64,000 nt of DNA, from the NCBI RefSeq assembly GCF_000756665.1, contig NZ_ARXV01000004.1, positions 1 to 64,000 of the forward strand. Direction: 5' to 3'. The notes below the pieces were generated by a model, which was given only the letters and a program-made list of their open reading frames with translations, was not told the origin of the DNA and made no database searches. The DNA is from Alcanivorax nanhaiticus (GTDB lineage: Bacteria > Pseudomonadota > Gammaproteobacteria > Pseudomonadales > Alcanivoracaceae). Below are positions 28,099-37,427 of this stretch, piece by piece. The position numbers and the translations under genes are program-made. The first letter of the stretch is position 1, and each line of letters begins with the position of its first letter.

Positions 28099-28373
28099 TG
28101 AACAGTTAACAGTGAATAGTGAACAGCGCGCGGCTCAAGCCCGTGCCGACGGCAACGAAAGAGGCCGCGCCCAAAGGTTTGGGCGCGGCCTCTTTGCTTT
28201 CATTCCTGACACAAAAAAGGGAGCCTCCCTGCCCCCTCTACTTCCTGTCCGCCGGTGAGCGCCGCCGAATCCGTTATTCCTGTCCACAATCGCGGCCGCC
28301 TGGCCGCGGTCTACACCATCTCAGCCATATCCACACCCATACCGCGCCGCAGTTAACTGTTCACTGTTAACTG
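28097..28373. repeat. Heptad element, AGTTAAC class, with core hairpin (copy 2)
   Basis: Left arm: AGTGAAC, AGTTAAC, AGTGAAT, AGTGAAC beginning in the parA stop. Core: perfect 18-bp stem (28158-28175 with 28178-28195); its inner 16 bp equal copy 1. Right arm: minus-strand AGTTAAC, AGTGAAC, AGTTAAC, with the stop TAA of the convergent gene in the first unit. About 150 bp of extra sequence between the core and right arm contains another GC-rich palindrome (CGCGGCCGCCTGGCCGCG). Confidence 0.85.
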
Positions 28374-30061
28374 CTCTCCCACGGGTTCGCCCGCGCCAGA
28401 ATTCCACTCAGGTCCAGCCCCCTTGGCAAAGTCCCATAGTTACGGTCGCCGTGCTGACCGAGACGAGACGCGATAAACGCCTCCGCCACTGCCTGATTCC
28501 CCGCCGCCACCAACTGGCTGGCCTGCATGGTAAGGGAGAGACGATCAACGATGTCACGAGCACGATACTCCGCATCACTCATGTCGTTGAACTCCTGCTT
28601 CAGTCCACTCACCGCCTTGTCGAGGCGGGCATCGCTGCCAGCAGTCTTGCCGAGCTCGGCAAACCAGGTTTCCAACACCGTCGGCGTCTTGGCCAGGGCG
28701 CGCAGCATATCCAGTGCCTGCACATTACCTGAGCCTTCCCAGATCGCATTGATAGGTGCCTCACGGTACAGCCGCGCCATGATGAAATCTTCAGTAACGC
28801 CGTTCCCCCCCAAACACTCCATGGCCTCGTAGGCGTGGAAGGGAGAGCGTTTACAGATCCAGTACTTGCCTGCCGGCAGCCCCAGCCGCAGCAAGAGCTT
28901 TTCATGCTCATTGGCAGGATCCAGAGTGGACTGATCCAGCGCCTCGCCCATGCGCATGGCGATAGCGAGGGAGCCTTCTACCTCCAGTTGCAAGTCCGCC
29001 AGTACGTTACGCATCAGCGGCTGATCCAACAGGGTCTTGCCGAAGGCTGCCCGACCAGAAGCATGATTCACCGCTTGGGCTACCGCCTGACGCTGGCCCG
29101 CCATGGAACCGATCATGCAGTCAAACCGGGTCATGGCCACCATTTCGATAATCGCGGGCACACCCCGGCCTTCTTCACCGACCATCCAGCCCAGCGCCCC
29201 CCGCAACTCGATCTCGGAAGACGCATTGGAGACATTCCCCATCTTGTTCTTCAAACGCTGCACCTGGATCGGGTTCTTGCTGCCATCCGGGCGCCAACGC
29301 GGCACCAGAAAACAGCTCAACCCATTCTCGGTTTGAGCCAGCACCAAAAAGGCATCACACATGGGAGCCGACGTGAACCACTTGTGTCCCACCAACTCAT
29401 AGGCTTCACCCGGGCCTTCTACCCCAACCGGATAAGCATGGGTGGTGTTGGCACGCACATCCGAACCGCCTTGTTTCTCGGTCATGCCCATGCCGATGGT
29501 CAGCGCCTGTTTCTCATAATGCGGCACATTGCGTGGGTCATAGGCGTTATTCAGGATCTTGGGCAGCCACTCTTTTGCCAGCGACGGCGTCAAACTGATG
29601 GACGGCACCGCCGCAAAGGTCATGGTCAGCGGGCAGCCGTGGCCCGCCTCCACCTGGGCTTGCAGATAACTTTGTGCCGCCCGCGCCACATGAGCCCCCG
29701 GCTTCGGGTCCGTCCAGGGCGCAGAGTGAATGCCCGACTCCAACCCCAGTGCCATCAGGCGATGATAGGACTCGTGATACTTCACATAATCCACCCGGTA
29801 ACCCTGACGGTCGTGGGAGGAAAACTGCGGCTTGTGTTCGTTGGCCAGAAAACCCCACTCGATCACCTCAGCAGTACCGGTTTTCACGCCATGTGCAGAT
29901 AACCGCTCCTCGGCCCAGCCGGCACCGTGGCGACGCACCGCTTCACGCAGCGCGTTATCCGTGTCATAGGGATTGTAGTTTTCCAGCGGTTTGGCCTGGT
30001 TAAAGACCTCATGGGTCTGGGCAAGCGGATCAGGTTTAAGGCTATCGTGTTTGGCATTCAT
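28367..30061 (-). CDS. AidB-like acyl-CoA dehydrogenase
   Basis: FAD-dependent acyl-CoA dehydrogenase family, AidB/isovaleryl-CoA-dehydrogenase-like branch, 564 residues. Visible motifs: GMGMTEKQGGSDVRANTT (substrate/FAD loop), LVGHKWFTSAPMCDAF, FGKTLLDQPLMR, and the catalytic-acid region EAPINAIWEGSGNVQALDMLRAL. In E. coli AidB is an alkylation-response protein; in hydrocarbon users such proteins are often fatty-acid related. GGGAGAG precedes the ATG. It lies 22 bp after a TetR gene in the same direction, probably its regulator. The stop is inside a heptad. Confidence 0.88.
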   Translation of the reverse strand: MNAKHDSLKPDPLAQTHEVFNQAKPLENYNPYDTDNALREAVRRHGAGWAEERLSAHGVKTGTAEVIEWGFLANEHKPQFSSHDRQGYRVDYVKYHESYHRLMALGLESGIHSAPWTDPKPGAHVARAAQSYLQAQVEAGHGCPLTMTFAAVPSISLTPSLAKEWLPKILNNAYDPRNVPHYEKQALTIGMGMTEKQGGSDVRANTTHAYPVGVEGPGEAYELVGHKWFTSAPMCDAFLVLAQTENGLSCFLVPRWRPDGSKNPIQVQRLKNKMGNVSNASSEIELRGALGWMVGEEGRGVPAIIEMVAMTRFDCMIGSMAGQRQAVAQAVNHASGRAAFGKTLLDQPLMRNVLADLQLEVEGSLAIAMRMGEALDQSTLDPANEHEKLLLRLGLPAGKYWICKRSPFHAYEAMECLGGNGVTEDFIMARLYREAPINAIWEGSGNVQALDMLRALAKTPTVLETWFAELGKTAGSDARLDKAVSGLKQEFNDMSDAEYRARDIVDRLSLTMQASQLVAAGNQAVAEAFIASRLGQHGDRNYGTLPRGLDLSGILARANPWESS

Positions 30062-30083
30062 GGTTGCTCTCCCGAAAAAGCGG

Positions 30084-30734
30084 TTACGCCGTCTTGTGCA
30101 GCGCTTGGGGGTTATCTGTTGAGGTCTGCGCAGTGTCAGCGCTAGCGCCAGTGGCCCGCAGACAAAACTGGGTCAGGGACTGAGCCAACCCGGCCTTGGG
30201 CAAGGGATCCGACAGTGGCCCAACCAGTGCCTCGGCAATGGCGCCTACCATGGCGGCGGCGGTCACCGCAGTGTCCTGCTCGGGCAACTCGCCCAACCGC
30301 ACGCCTTCAGCCAGAAACTGCTGGTACAGCTCAGCGTAGCGCTGGCGGTAGACCAGGCGCTCGGCATCCACCGCCGGATCCACCGGCTCGGCGATCAGCG
30401 ACCAGGCCAGTGTCGGTGCCAGCTGGGCGCGGCGCACGAAGGTTTCCAGCACATGGGTCAAACGGCGGGAAAAACTGCCGGGCAGGGTCATGGCATCAGC
30501 CACCGCGGCCACCTCTCGCTCGGTAGCCACCCGGAACACCTCCGCCGCCAACACCGGTTTGTTCTCGAAATAGCGATACAGGGTACCCACCCCAACTCCA
30601 GCCTGAGCGGCCAGGCTCTGCATGGCCAGGCCAGCAAAGCCTCCCTCTCGCACCAGCTGCTCGGCGCAGCGCAACAGATGCTCCCGCTGCGCCGCCTTGC
30701 GGGCGCGGACGTTGTCAGTTTCCCGGTAGGCCAT
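30084..30734 (-). CDS. TetR-family transcriptional regulator
   Basis: 216 residues. The N-terminal helix-turn-helix is FAGLAMQSLAAQAGVGVGTLYRYFENKPVLAAEV (about 33-66), the standard TetR DNA-binding pattern. The C-terminal ligand domain is Ala/Leu-rich and unassigned. It is upstream of and co-directional with the AidB-like gene; autorepression of this two-gene unit is likely but not shown. Confidence 0.9.
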   Translation of the reverse strand: MAYRETDNVRARKAAQREHLLRCAEQLVREGGFAGLAMQSLAAQAGVGVGTLYRYFENKPVLAAEVFRVATEREVAAVADAMTLPGSFSRRLTHVLETFVRRAQLAPTLAWSLIAEPVDPAVDAERLVYRQRYAELYQQFLAEGVRLGELPEQDTAVTAAAMVGAIAEALVGPLSDPLPKAGLAQSLTQFCLRATGASADTAQTSTDNPQALHKTA

Positions 30735-31301
30735 GATCGGAATCCATATTCAACTCTTGCAAAGAAGTGAACCACGGTTCCGATTTTCAAGCAAGGCCGG
30801 TGGTCGGCGAGATATTTGCAACGACAGTGATCGTGGCCCCCATCTTAGGAGGTACAGCGCTCGCTGATATGTCATCGCACTATGACACGTGCTTGTCCTC
30901 GCCGGACGGGCCCAAAGGGGTGTAACGCGCCCCCCTCTGGACTCCCCCGCGCCCCGACTCCGTTCGGCCTGCTCCGCAGGCACACTCCGGTACTCGCCCT
31001 GTGACGGACACAAAAAAGACTCGCTCCGCTCAGACAGGTTTTTTGCTCTACGCCGTCACAGGGCTCCGTTCCTCGACTCACTCTAACGGGGATGTACCGT
31101 GCTGCAGGCATTGGCGCTCTTTTCTCGCGCAAACGCTGAAGATCGCTGTAGGAGGCTGCCTGCAGGCGATCCGAGCGACAGCGAGGAACCAATGTCGAGT
31201 TGCGAGTACCGAGTTTCGAAGATCACTAAAACCATCGGAACTTACTGCCGGTTTTGCCTTTCGCAACTCGCTCCTCTCAACTTTAAACTTTCAACCGTCC
31301 T
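30735..31301. other. 567-bp intergenic region with several repeats, no gene
   Basis: It contains the TetR promoter area, a perfect 12-bp inverted repeat (30996-31007 with 31053-31064) around a T/A-rich loop, a REP-like segment (31146-31186; GTAGGAGGCTGCCTGCAGGCGATC) and a heptad element at its end. No reading frame with a ribosome site is convincing. Confidence 0.6.
31196..31296. repeat. Heptad element with mixed unit classes
   Basis: Left arm: CGAGTTG, CGAGTAC, CGAGTTT, ending CGAAGATCACTAAAACC. Right arm, minus strand: AGTTGAA, AGTTTAA, AGTTGAG, AGGAGCG, AGTTGCG, ending AAAGGCAAAACC. The right arm changes from the NAA class to the NCG class without losing the 7-bp phase, which links the two classes. 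Confidence 0.75.
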
Positions 31302-32441
31302 TTACAGCACCCCAGCCACCACCCCCAGCCCCGCCATCCCCAACACCATCCCCCACAACGGCACCTTGCCGCTGCGCAGCAGCGCAAAACCCGCCAGCAC
31401 CACCAGCAGGTCCCAAAACCCGTGCACTGCGGACACAAACACCGGCTGGTACAGCGCCGCCAGCAGCAACCCCACCACCGCCGCATTGATGCCGGAAACG
31501 GCGCCGGCCAGGGCCGGGCGGGAAGACAGCCATTGCCAGCCTTCCATGACACCCAGCACCAGCAGGAAGCCGGGCAGGAAGATGGCCAGGGTCGCTGTCA
31601 GCGCCCCCAGCCAGGGACTGGACGGCAGCAATACAGCGCCCAGATAGGCCGCCAGTGAAAACATGGGGCCGGGCACGGCTTGAGCGGCGGCATACCCCGT
31701 CAGGAACTGATCCGGGCTCAGCTTGCCGCCCACCAGTTCCTGCAGCAGTGGCAGCACCACATGGCCACCGCCAAACACCAGCGAACCGGCCGCATAAAAG
31801 TCTTTCCACAGTACCCACAGCCCACCGCCAAACAGCAGCGGCAGTACCGCCAGCAGTGCAAACAGCATTAAGGGCTTGTGCCGCCATACTGGCTGGTCAC
31901 TCACCGGCGCGCTACCCTCCTTCGGACGCAGCTTGTGCCAGCCCACCACCGCCGCCACCAGCAGCGCCAGCATTTGCCCCAACAGGGTCGACCAGATCAA
32001 CAGCAGCAAGGCAACGGCCACTGCCAGCCCGCGGGTCAGCGGGGTCGCACAGAATCGCTTACCCATGTTCCACACCGCATCCGCCACCACGATGACCGCC
32101 AGCCACTTGAGGCCGGTAATCGCCCCGCCCTGCAACCAGTCCGGCAGTGATGACGCATAGATGGCCAGCAGCGCCATGATCAGAAATGACGGCAGGGTAA
32201 AGGCCACAAACGCGGCAAACGCCCCCGGTACACCGCCACGCACTCGCCCGATAGCAAACCCCAACTGACTTGAAGCGGGCCCGGGCAGGAACTGGGTCAG
32301 TGCCATCAGGCGGGCAAACTCGGCCTCATCCAGCCATTTCAGCTCGTCCACAAAACGGCGATGAAAATAGCCCACGTGGGCGGCGGGTCCGCCAAAACTG
32401 ACAAGTCCCAACACCAGAAACTGACGAAAGATATCCTGCAT
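31302..32441 (-). CDS. chrA: Chromate transporter (CHR family)
   Basis: 379 residues with about ten hydrophobic helices in two homologous halves, each opening with an FGGG-type motif (LVSFGGPAAHVGYF near the N-terminus, LVFGGGHVVLPLL in the second half) and a PGP motif (FLPGPASSQLGF; AVPGPMFSLAAYLG). Inner-membrane exporter of chromate in characterised members. It stands alone, divergent from recQ; no chrB regulator is nearby. Confidence 0.92.
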   Translation of the reverse strand: MQDIFRQFLVLGLVSFGGPAAHVGYFHRRFVDELKWLDEAEFARLMALTQFLPGPASSQLGFAIGRVRGGVPGAFAAFVAFTLPSFLIMALLAIYASSLPDWLQGGAITGLKWLAVIVVADAVWNMGKRFCATPLTRGLAVAVALLLLIWSTLLGQMLALLVAAVVGWHKLRPKEGSAPVSDQPVWRHKPLMLFALLAVLPLLFGGGLWVLWKDFYAAGSLVFGGGHVVLPLLQELVGGKLSPDQFLTGYAAAQAVPGPMFSLAAYLGAVLLPSSPWLGALTATLAIFLPGFLLVLGVMEGWQWLSSRPALAGAVSGINAAVVGLLLAALYQPVFVSAVHGFWDLLVVLAGFALLRSGKVPLWGMVLGMAGLGVVAGVL

Positions 32442-32536
32442 GACTGACTCAATAATCCGCTGCTTTTGACCTGGAACCTAGCACACTTCTCTTTCCGGCG
32501 GATGTCACTGCCGCAGGCGACAGGTATACTCGCGCC

Positions 32537-34672
32537 ATGCAATCCGATGCCCACTCCGTCCTTCAGCATGTGTTCGGCTATCACCAGTTCCGTGGTGAGC
32601 AGCAGGCCATTATTGACACCCTCGTAAACGGCGATGACGCCCTGGTACTCATGCCCACCGGGGGCGGCAAATCACTGTGCTATCAAATCCCGGCGCTGGT
32701 TCGCGATGGGGTTGGCATTGTCATCAGCCCACTGATTGCCCTGATGCAGGATCAGGTGGACGCGCTCAAGGCGCTGGGGGTACGGGCAGCCTTTCTTAAC
32801 TCGACCCTGGACTTTGAACAGGTGCGAGCACTGGAGGATGCCTTGCTCAATGGCGAGCTGGACATGCTCTACATTGCCCCGGAGCGCCTGATACAACCGC
32901 GTACCCTGTCCCTGCTGCAACAGGCAGACATCGCCCTGTTCGCGATCGACGAAGCCCACTGTGTGTCCCAATGGGGTCACGACTTCCGCAATGACTACCT
33001 GCAGCTGTCGCTGCTTCATCGTGACTTCCCCACAGTGCCACGCATCGCCCTGACTGCCACCGCCGATCAGCGCACCCGCACCGAAATTGCCGAGCGGCTA
33101 GACCTTAGCCAGGCCCGCCACTTTGTCTCCAGTTTCGACAGGCCCAACATCCAGTACCGCATTGAACGCAAGGACGGCGCACGCAACCAACTGCTGTGTT
33201 TTATCCGCAGCGAGCATGACGGCGATGCCGGCATCGTCTACTGTCTGTCCCGCAACAAGGTAGAGACCGTTGCCGACTGGCTATGCCAGCAGGGTATTAA
33301 CGCCCTGCCCTATCACGCCGGTCTTGCCGCCAATGTGCGCGAAAAACACCAGCAGCGCTTCCTGCGCGAAGATGGCATCGTGATGGTCGCCACCATTGCC
33401 TTCGGAATGGGCATCGACAAACCGGATGTGCGTTTTGTCGCCCACCTGGATCTGCCCAAAAGCATCGAGTCTTACTATCAGGAGACCGGCCGCGCCGGCC
33501 GCGATGGCGAACCCGCCACCGCCTGGATGGCCTATGGCCTGGAAGATGCCATCAAGCTCAAGCAGATGCTCGCGCAGAGCAGCGGTAGCGAGCAGCACAA
33601 ACGTAACGAGAACCAGCGCCTGGAAGCCATGCTGGGGTTGTGCGAAGTCACCCATTGCCGCCGCCAGGCCTTGCTGCATTATTTTGATGAAAAGCTGGAG
33701 CAACCCTGCGGCAACTGCGATACCTGCCTGAACCCGCCAGAAACCTTCGATGCGAGCGTGGCGGCCCAGAAGGCCCTGAGCTGCGTTTACCGCACCGGGC
33801 AGCGTTATGGGGCAGGTCATTTGATTGATGTCTTGACCGGCAACCGCAGTGACAAGATCGCCAGTGCCGGCCACGACCATGTCTCTACCTGGAACATCGG
33901 CAGTGAATTCAGTGCCACCCAGTGGAAAAGCATCTATCGACAACTGGTGGCCCGGGGCCTTCTCAGCGTGGACATGAACGGCTATGGCGCCCTAAAACTG
34001 ACCGAGACCTGCCGCCCCTACCTGCGTGGTGAGCAGCCCCTGCACCTGCGCAAGGAACTGGCCAAGGCGAAGAAGGCCACCACCCGCAAAAGCCAGGCTC
34101 ACATCGCCGATGCCGACCGTACTCTGTGGGAGGCCCTGCGTGCCTGCCGCAAACGACTGGCCGAAGAGGAAGGCGTACCGCCCTATGTGGTGTTCCATGA
34201 CGCCACCCTGATGGACATGCTCGCCATCCGCCCGCGTAATCGCCGTGAAATGGCGGCGGTCAGCGGTGTGGGCGACCGCAAGCTGGAGCGTTATGGTGAT
34301 GAGTTTCTGGCCATTCTCAATGGCGATGACAGCACCCATGGCGAAGCCGAACCGACAGGTCCCAATCGCGACGATATTCTCGCCCTTGCCCAGGCCAACA
34401 TGAACCCTTCGGACATTGCCCGCCAGCAAAGTCTGAACGAGCAAACGGTATACCGCGAACTCAGCCAACTGATCGTTGCCGGACAACTGGGGCTGGAGCA
34501 GGCACTGGGCCTCAGCGAGGTAGAAATCGGCATTATTCAGGATGCCCTGCTCAGCCAACCCAATCTGGCAGAAGACTCGTTCAGTTACCGCCAGATCAGG
34601 GAATACCTGGTAGACGACTGGCCCACCGGTGTCCTGCACTGTGTGCGGCAGGCCATCCTGGCACAGAGCTAA
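32537..34672 (+). CDS. recQ: ATP-dependent DNA helicase RecQ
   Basis: 3'-5' superfamily 2 helicase. Motif I MPTGGGKS at 39-46, [14 protein letters not shown] (motif II with the aromatic-rich loop), motif V/VI around [13 protein letters not shown], zinc site in [14 protein letters not shown] winged helix and HRDC domain (residues ~530-600; [22 protein letters not shown]). At 711 residues it is about 100 longer than E. coli RecQ; the extra C-terminus ([23 protein letters not shown]) is a helix-turn-helix of the helicase-HTH type found in some RecQ proteins. Confidence 0.95.
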   Translation: MQSDAHSVLQHVFGYHQFRGEQQAIIDTLVNGDDALVLMPTGGGKSLCYQIPALVRDGVGIVISPLIALMQDQVDALKALGVRAAFLNSTLDFEQVRALEDALLNGELDMLYIAPERLIQPRTLSLLQQADIALFAIDEAHCVSQWGHDFRNDYLQLSLLHRDFPTVPRIALTATADQRTRTEIAERLDLSQARHFVSSFDRPNIQYRIERKDGARNQLLCFIRSEHDGDAGIVYCLSRNKVETVADWLCQQGINALPYHAGLAANVREKHQQRFLREDGIVMVATIAFGMGIDKPDVRFVAHLDLPKSIESYYQETGRAGRDGEPATAWMAYGLEDAIKLKQMLAQSSGSEQHKRNENQRLEAMLGLCEVTHCRRQALLHYFDEKLEQPCGNCDTCLNPPETFDASVAAQKALSCVYRTGQRYGAGHLIDVLTGNRSDKIASAGHDHVSTWNIGSEFSATQWKSIYRQLVARGLLSVDMNGYGALKLTETCRPYLRGEQPLHLRKELAKAKKATTRKSQAHIADADRTLWEALRACRKRLAEEEGVPPYVVFHDATLMDMLAIRPRNRREMAAVSGVGDRKLERYGDEFLAILNGDDSTHGEAEPTGPNRDDILALAQANMNPSDIARQQSLNEQTVYRELSQLIVAGQLGLEQALGLSEVEIGIIQDALLSQPNLAEDSFSYRQIREYLVDDWPTGVLHCVRQAILAQS

Positions 34673-34740
34673 CGCCCTCCATTCGAAACCACCCGCTGTT
34701 CTAAACCGGGGAATGGCCAGCGCGATGGGAATGTTTCGGT

Positions 34741-35175
34741 TCAGCTTTCCTCTTCCCCATCGCGTTTGAACGAGCGGGAAAACTGCAGGATCAGGAAGTT
34801 GATGATCGACAGCACCAGCGCGATTTCATAGCGGCTGTAGGCCACGGAAATGCCAATAGCTCCGGTATTCCACAGACTGGCCGCCGTGGCCGTGCCACTG
34901 ACATTGGCCCCGTGTTTGAGGATCGCCCCGCCACCAATAAAGCCCATCCCGGTGATCACCCCATACATCACACGCGCTTCCGCATCTGAACCGGTATACA
35001 CCTGCATTCCCACCAGCATGTAGCCACAGGCAGCAATCGACACCAGCGGGAATGTCCTCAACCCGGCCCCCCGGGCCATCTGTTCACGGTTCCATGCCAC
35101 TGGCAACGCCAGAACAAAGGCAATTCCCAGCTGGTACAGGTGCGTCACTACCTGCTGCCAATCCAATTCGTTCAT
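34741..35175 (-). CDS. MgtC/SapB-family inner-membrane protein
   Basis: 144 residues, four transmembrane helices, with the family core RTFPLVSIAACGYM, GVITGMGFIGGGAILKHG and GTATAASLWNTGAIGISVA. Lacks the C-terminal cytosolic domain of virulence-type MgtC, so it is the short housekeeping form. GGGAGGTG precedes the ATG. Stands alone; the function in members ranges from magnesium-limited growth to ATPase modulation. Confidence 0.9.
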   Translation of the reverse strand: MNELDWQQVVTHLYQLGIAFVLALPVAWNREQMARGAGLRTFPLVSIAACGYMLVGMQVYTGSDAEARVMYGVITGMGFIGGGAILKHGANVSGTATAASLWNTGAIGISVAYSRYEIALVLSIINFLILQFSRSFKRDGEEES

Positions 35176-35354
35176 GCAACACCTCCCTGTAATTGCTCAC
35201 TTTTGTGCATTGCTGTTACTTGTACTGCACTTCAGCAACAGGCCTCACAGTCTGTAAGAAAAAGCTTACAACCGTGCAACAGAATCCACCGACTGTCCTC
35301 TCTAGAGTACGAACATGCCTTCATGAATCCCACCCAATCAACGAGGGGAACACC

Positions 35355-35489
35355 ATGGAAAACCACGACGTGCTGGACCTGGACTGGATGCCCGGCAAAC
35401 TGGACACCATTTTCGAAGATGCCCACGCGGATACCCACGGCGAATGGGAAACCGTTGATGCCCCGCAACAGGACAGCAAGGCGGCCTGA
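35355..35489 (+). CDS. 44-residue acidic small protein upstream of RhlE-type helicase
   Basis: MENHDVLDLDWMPGKLDTIF begins a 44-residue acidic protein (many Asp/Glu, no membrane segment). A strong GAGGGG site stands 6 nt before the ATG. The longer in-frame extension upstream is Cys-rich and improbable. It is followed after 92 bp by the helicase gene. Unrecognised; the ribosome site and composition make it a credible gene. Confidence 0.6.
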   Translation: MENHDVLDLDWMPGKLDTIFEDAHADTHGEWETVDAPQQDSKAA

Positions 35490-35581
35490 CCCCGCCGCCG
35501 GTCTCTCCGGCCTAAATACCCCTCGTGCCACAGGGCTGAATCAGTTAGGCTTGCCGCCCATTTCGCGCTGGCTAGACCCTG

Positions 35582-36949
35582 ATGCACTTTTCCGACCTCG
35601 GGCTTTGCGAAGCCCTGCAAAACGCCGTTGCCGACAAGGGCTACGATACCCCTTCCCCGATCCAGGCCCAGGCCATTCCTGCCGTACTGGAAGGTCGGGA
35701 TGTGATGGCTGCCGCCCAAACCGGCACCGGCAAGACCGCCGGTTTTACCCTGCCATTGCTGGAACGGCTACGCACCGGCAAATCCGCCAGCCATAATCAG
35801 GTGCGCGCTCTGGTGTTGGCCCCTACCCGGGAACTGGCCGCTCAGGTGGGTGAAAGTGTGGCCACCTACGGCCGACACCTGCCACTGAAATCCGCAGTGG
35901 TATTCGGCGGGGTCAAGATCAATCCGCAAATGCAGCGACTTCGCGGTGGCGTCGATATTCTGGTGGCCTGCCCGGGGCGCCTACTGGATCTGTATCAACA
36001 GAACGCGGTGAAGTTCGACAACCTGGAAGTGCTGGTTCTGGACGAAGCAGACCGCATGCTGGACATGGGTTTTATCCATGATATCCGCAAAATCCTCAGC
36101 AAGCTGCCGCCCAAACGCCAGAATCTGATGTTTTCCGCCACCTTCTCACCTGAGATTCGCGCGTTGGCCAAAGGGCTGGTGAATGATCCGGTAGAAATTG
36201 ACGTGAGCCCACGCAACACCACCACAGAGCTGGTCTCCCAGTGGGTGGCGCCAGTGGACAAGAAGCGAAAACCGGCCTTGTTGACCCACCTGATCCAGGA
36301 GCATAACTGGTATCAGGTACTGGTCTTCAGCCGCACAAAACACGGTGCCAACAAGCTCGCCAAGCAGCTGGAAGGGAATGGTATCGAAGCCGCTGCCATC
36401 CACGGCAACAAGAGCCAGAACGCTCGCACCAAGGCACTCGCCGACTTCAAGAGCGGCAAAATTCGCGCGCTGGTGGCCACGGATATCGCCGCCCGCGGCC
36501 TGGACATTGAACAACTGCCACAAGTAGTGAACGTGGATCTGCCCAATGTGCCGGAGGACTATGTTCACCGTATTGGCCGCACCGGCCGCGCTGGCGCCAC
36601 AGGCCAGGCCATTTCACTGGTCAGCGCCGACGAATTCCAGCAGCTCACCGACATCGAGCGACTGACCCAGCAACAGCTGGAACGCAAGATCGTCGCCGGC
36701 TTTGAACCCGGTGAAGCGTTGCCTGCAGCCCGGCCATTGCTGCCCCCTAAACGAAAACGGCCCAAGAAGCCCAAAAAGCCGGGTGAGCAGCGCCAGGCAC
36801 AACCCTCTGGCGACAAGAAAGCCGCCAGGCCCGCAGGTAATCGCCCTCCCCGCGCCAACAATGGCAGCAAGCCGGGGGGCGGCAATGGCCAGCAGCGTCG
36901 TCGCCGTCGCCCCAGTGGCAACCGCGCACAGGCCAAGACCGGTTCCTGA
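35582..36949 (+). CDS. rhlE: DEAD-box RNA helicase, RhlE type
   Basis: 455 residues. Q motif at about 23-29 ([13 protein letters not shown]), motif [10 protein letters not shown] at 44-52, [22 protein letters not shown] (MFSATFS), and [10 protein letters not shown]. The C-terminal ~75 residues are basic and low-complexity ([22 protein letters not shown]), an RNA-binding tail typical of RhlE/RhlB-like proteins. Roles in ribosome assembly or RNA decay in the family. A strong terminator follows. Confidence 0.92.
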   Translation: MHFSDLGLCEALQNAVADKGYDTPSPIQAQAIPAVLEGRDVMAAAQTGTGKTAGFTLPLLERLRTGKSASHNQVRALVLAPTRELAAQVGESVATYGRHLPLKSAVVFGGVKINPQMQRLRGGVDILVACPGRLLDLYQQNAVKFDNLEVLVLDEADRMLDMGFIHDIRKILSKLPPKRQNLMFSATFSPEIRALAKGLVNDPVEIDVSPRNTTTELVSQWVAPVDKKRKPALLTHLIQEHNWYQVLVFSRTKHGANKLAKQLEGNGIEAAAIHGNKSQNARTKALADFKSGKIRALVATDIAARGLDIEQLPQVVNVDLPNVPEDYVHRIGRTGRAGATGQAISLVSADEFQQLTDIERLTQQQLERKIVAGFEPGEALPAARPLLPPKRKRPKKPKKPGEQRQAQPSGDKKAARPAGNRPPRANNGSKPGGGNGQQRRRRRPSGNRAQAKTGS

Positions 36950-36960
36950 CGCCCGCCCCC

Positions 36961-36994
36961 AAAAGCCCGCTCGGCATACCCGGCGGGCTTTTTT
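36961..36994 (+). terminator. Intrinsic terminator after RhlE-type helicase gene
   Basis: AAAAGCCCGC / GCGGGCTTTT stem, 12-nt loop, six T, 11 bp past the stop. Confidence 0.9.
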
Positions 36995-37110
36995 GCAGCA
37001 CTCACTGAGAGTTTCAAGCAACCTGCCGGCTCCCCTGGAAAGATTCTTCATAGCCTGCAGGCTAGCTCACACAGGAGAGGGGCCGGCCCGAAGATCGCTA
37101 CAATCTGCCC

Positions 37111-37183
37111 CCTGTGGGAGCGGGCGTTCGACCGCGAAAAAAACGATGCCACAGCATCGCGGCGGAACCGCCGCTCCCACAGG
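37111..37183. repeat. REP-type palindrome, copy A
   Basis: Arms CCTGTGGGAGCGG and CCGCTCCCACAGG are a perfect 13-bp inverted repeat bounding an inner GCGGCGGAACCGCC hairpin. The form is that of Pseudomonas-like REP elements. The 478-bp gap between the helicase gene and the next gene contains this copy, copy B and two terminators, and no gene. Confidence 0.8.
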
Positions 37184-37217
37184 GATGTCCCGATCCAAAG
37201 TTCGTTGCAGCCTGCCC

Positions 37218-37285
37218 CCTGTGGGAGCCGGGCGTTCGACCACGAAAAGACGATGCCACAGCATCGCGGTACCTTGTTCCCACAG
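37218..37285. repeat. REP-type palindrome, copy B
   Basis: Same layout as copy A in the same orientation, with a decayed right arm (GTTCCCACAG). The pair is about 35 bp apart. Confidence 0.75.
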
Positions 37286-37371
37286 TCAGGGATCAGCGAG
37301 AGCTTGAGATTGTAGCGACCAGCGTCCTTTTCTCAGCGGACTAGGCGCGTACTCCACCCGCGATGACCTAC

Positions 37372-37396
37372 AAAAAAGGCACCCATCGGTGCCTTT
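37372..37396 (-). terminator. Intrinsic terminator after the 224-residue protein gene
   Basis: AAAGGCACC / GGTGCCTTT stem with T-run on the minus strand, about 30 bp past the stop. Confidence 0.85.
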
Positions 37397-37427
37397 CCTG
37401 TTTTAACTGGTTGAGCGAAGCATGTGC

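Noticed and set aside
31291..32160. Several overlapping frames across chrA
   Set aside because: Shadows of a GC-rich membrane-protein gene; only the minus-strand frame has CHR motifs.
37067..37344. Short open frames between the RhlE-type gene and the next gene
   Set aside because: They lie in REP palindromes on both strands and have no ribosome site.
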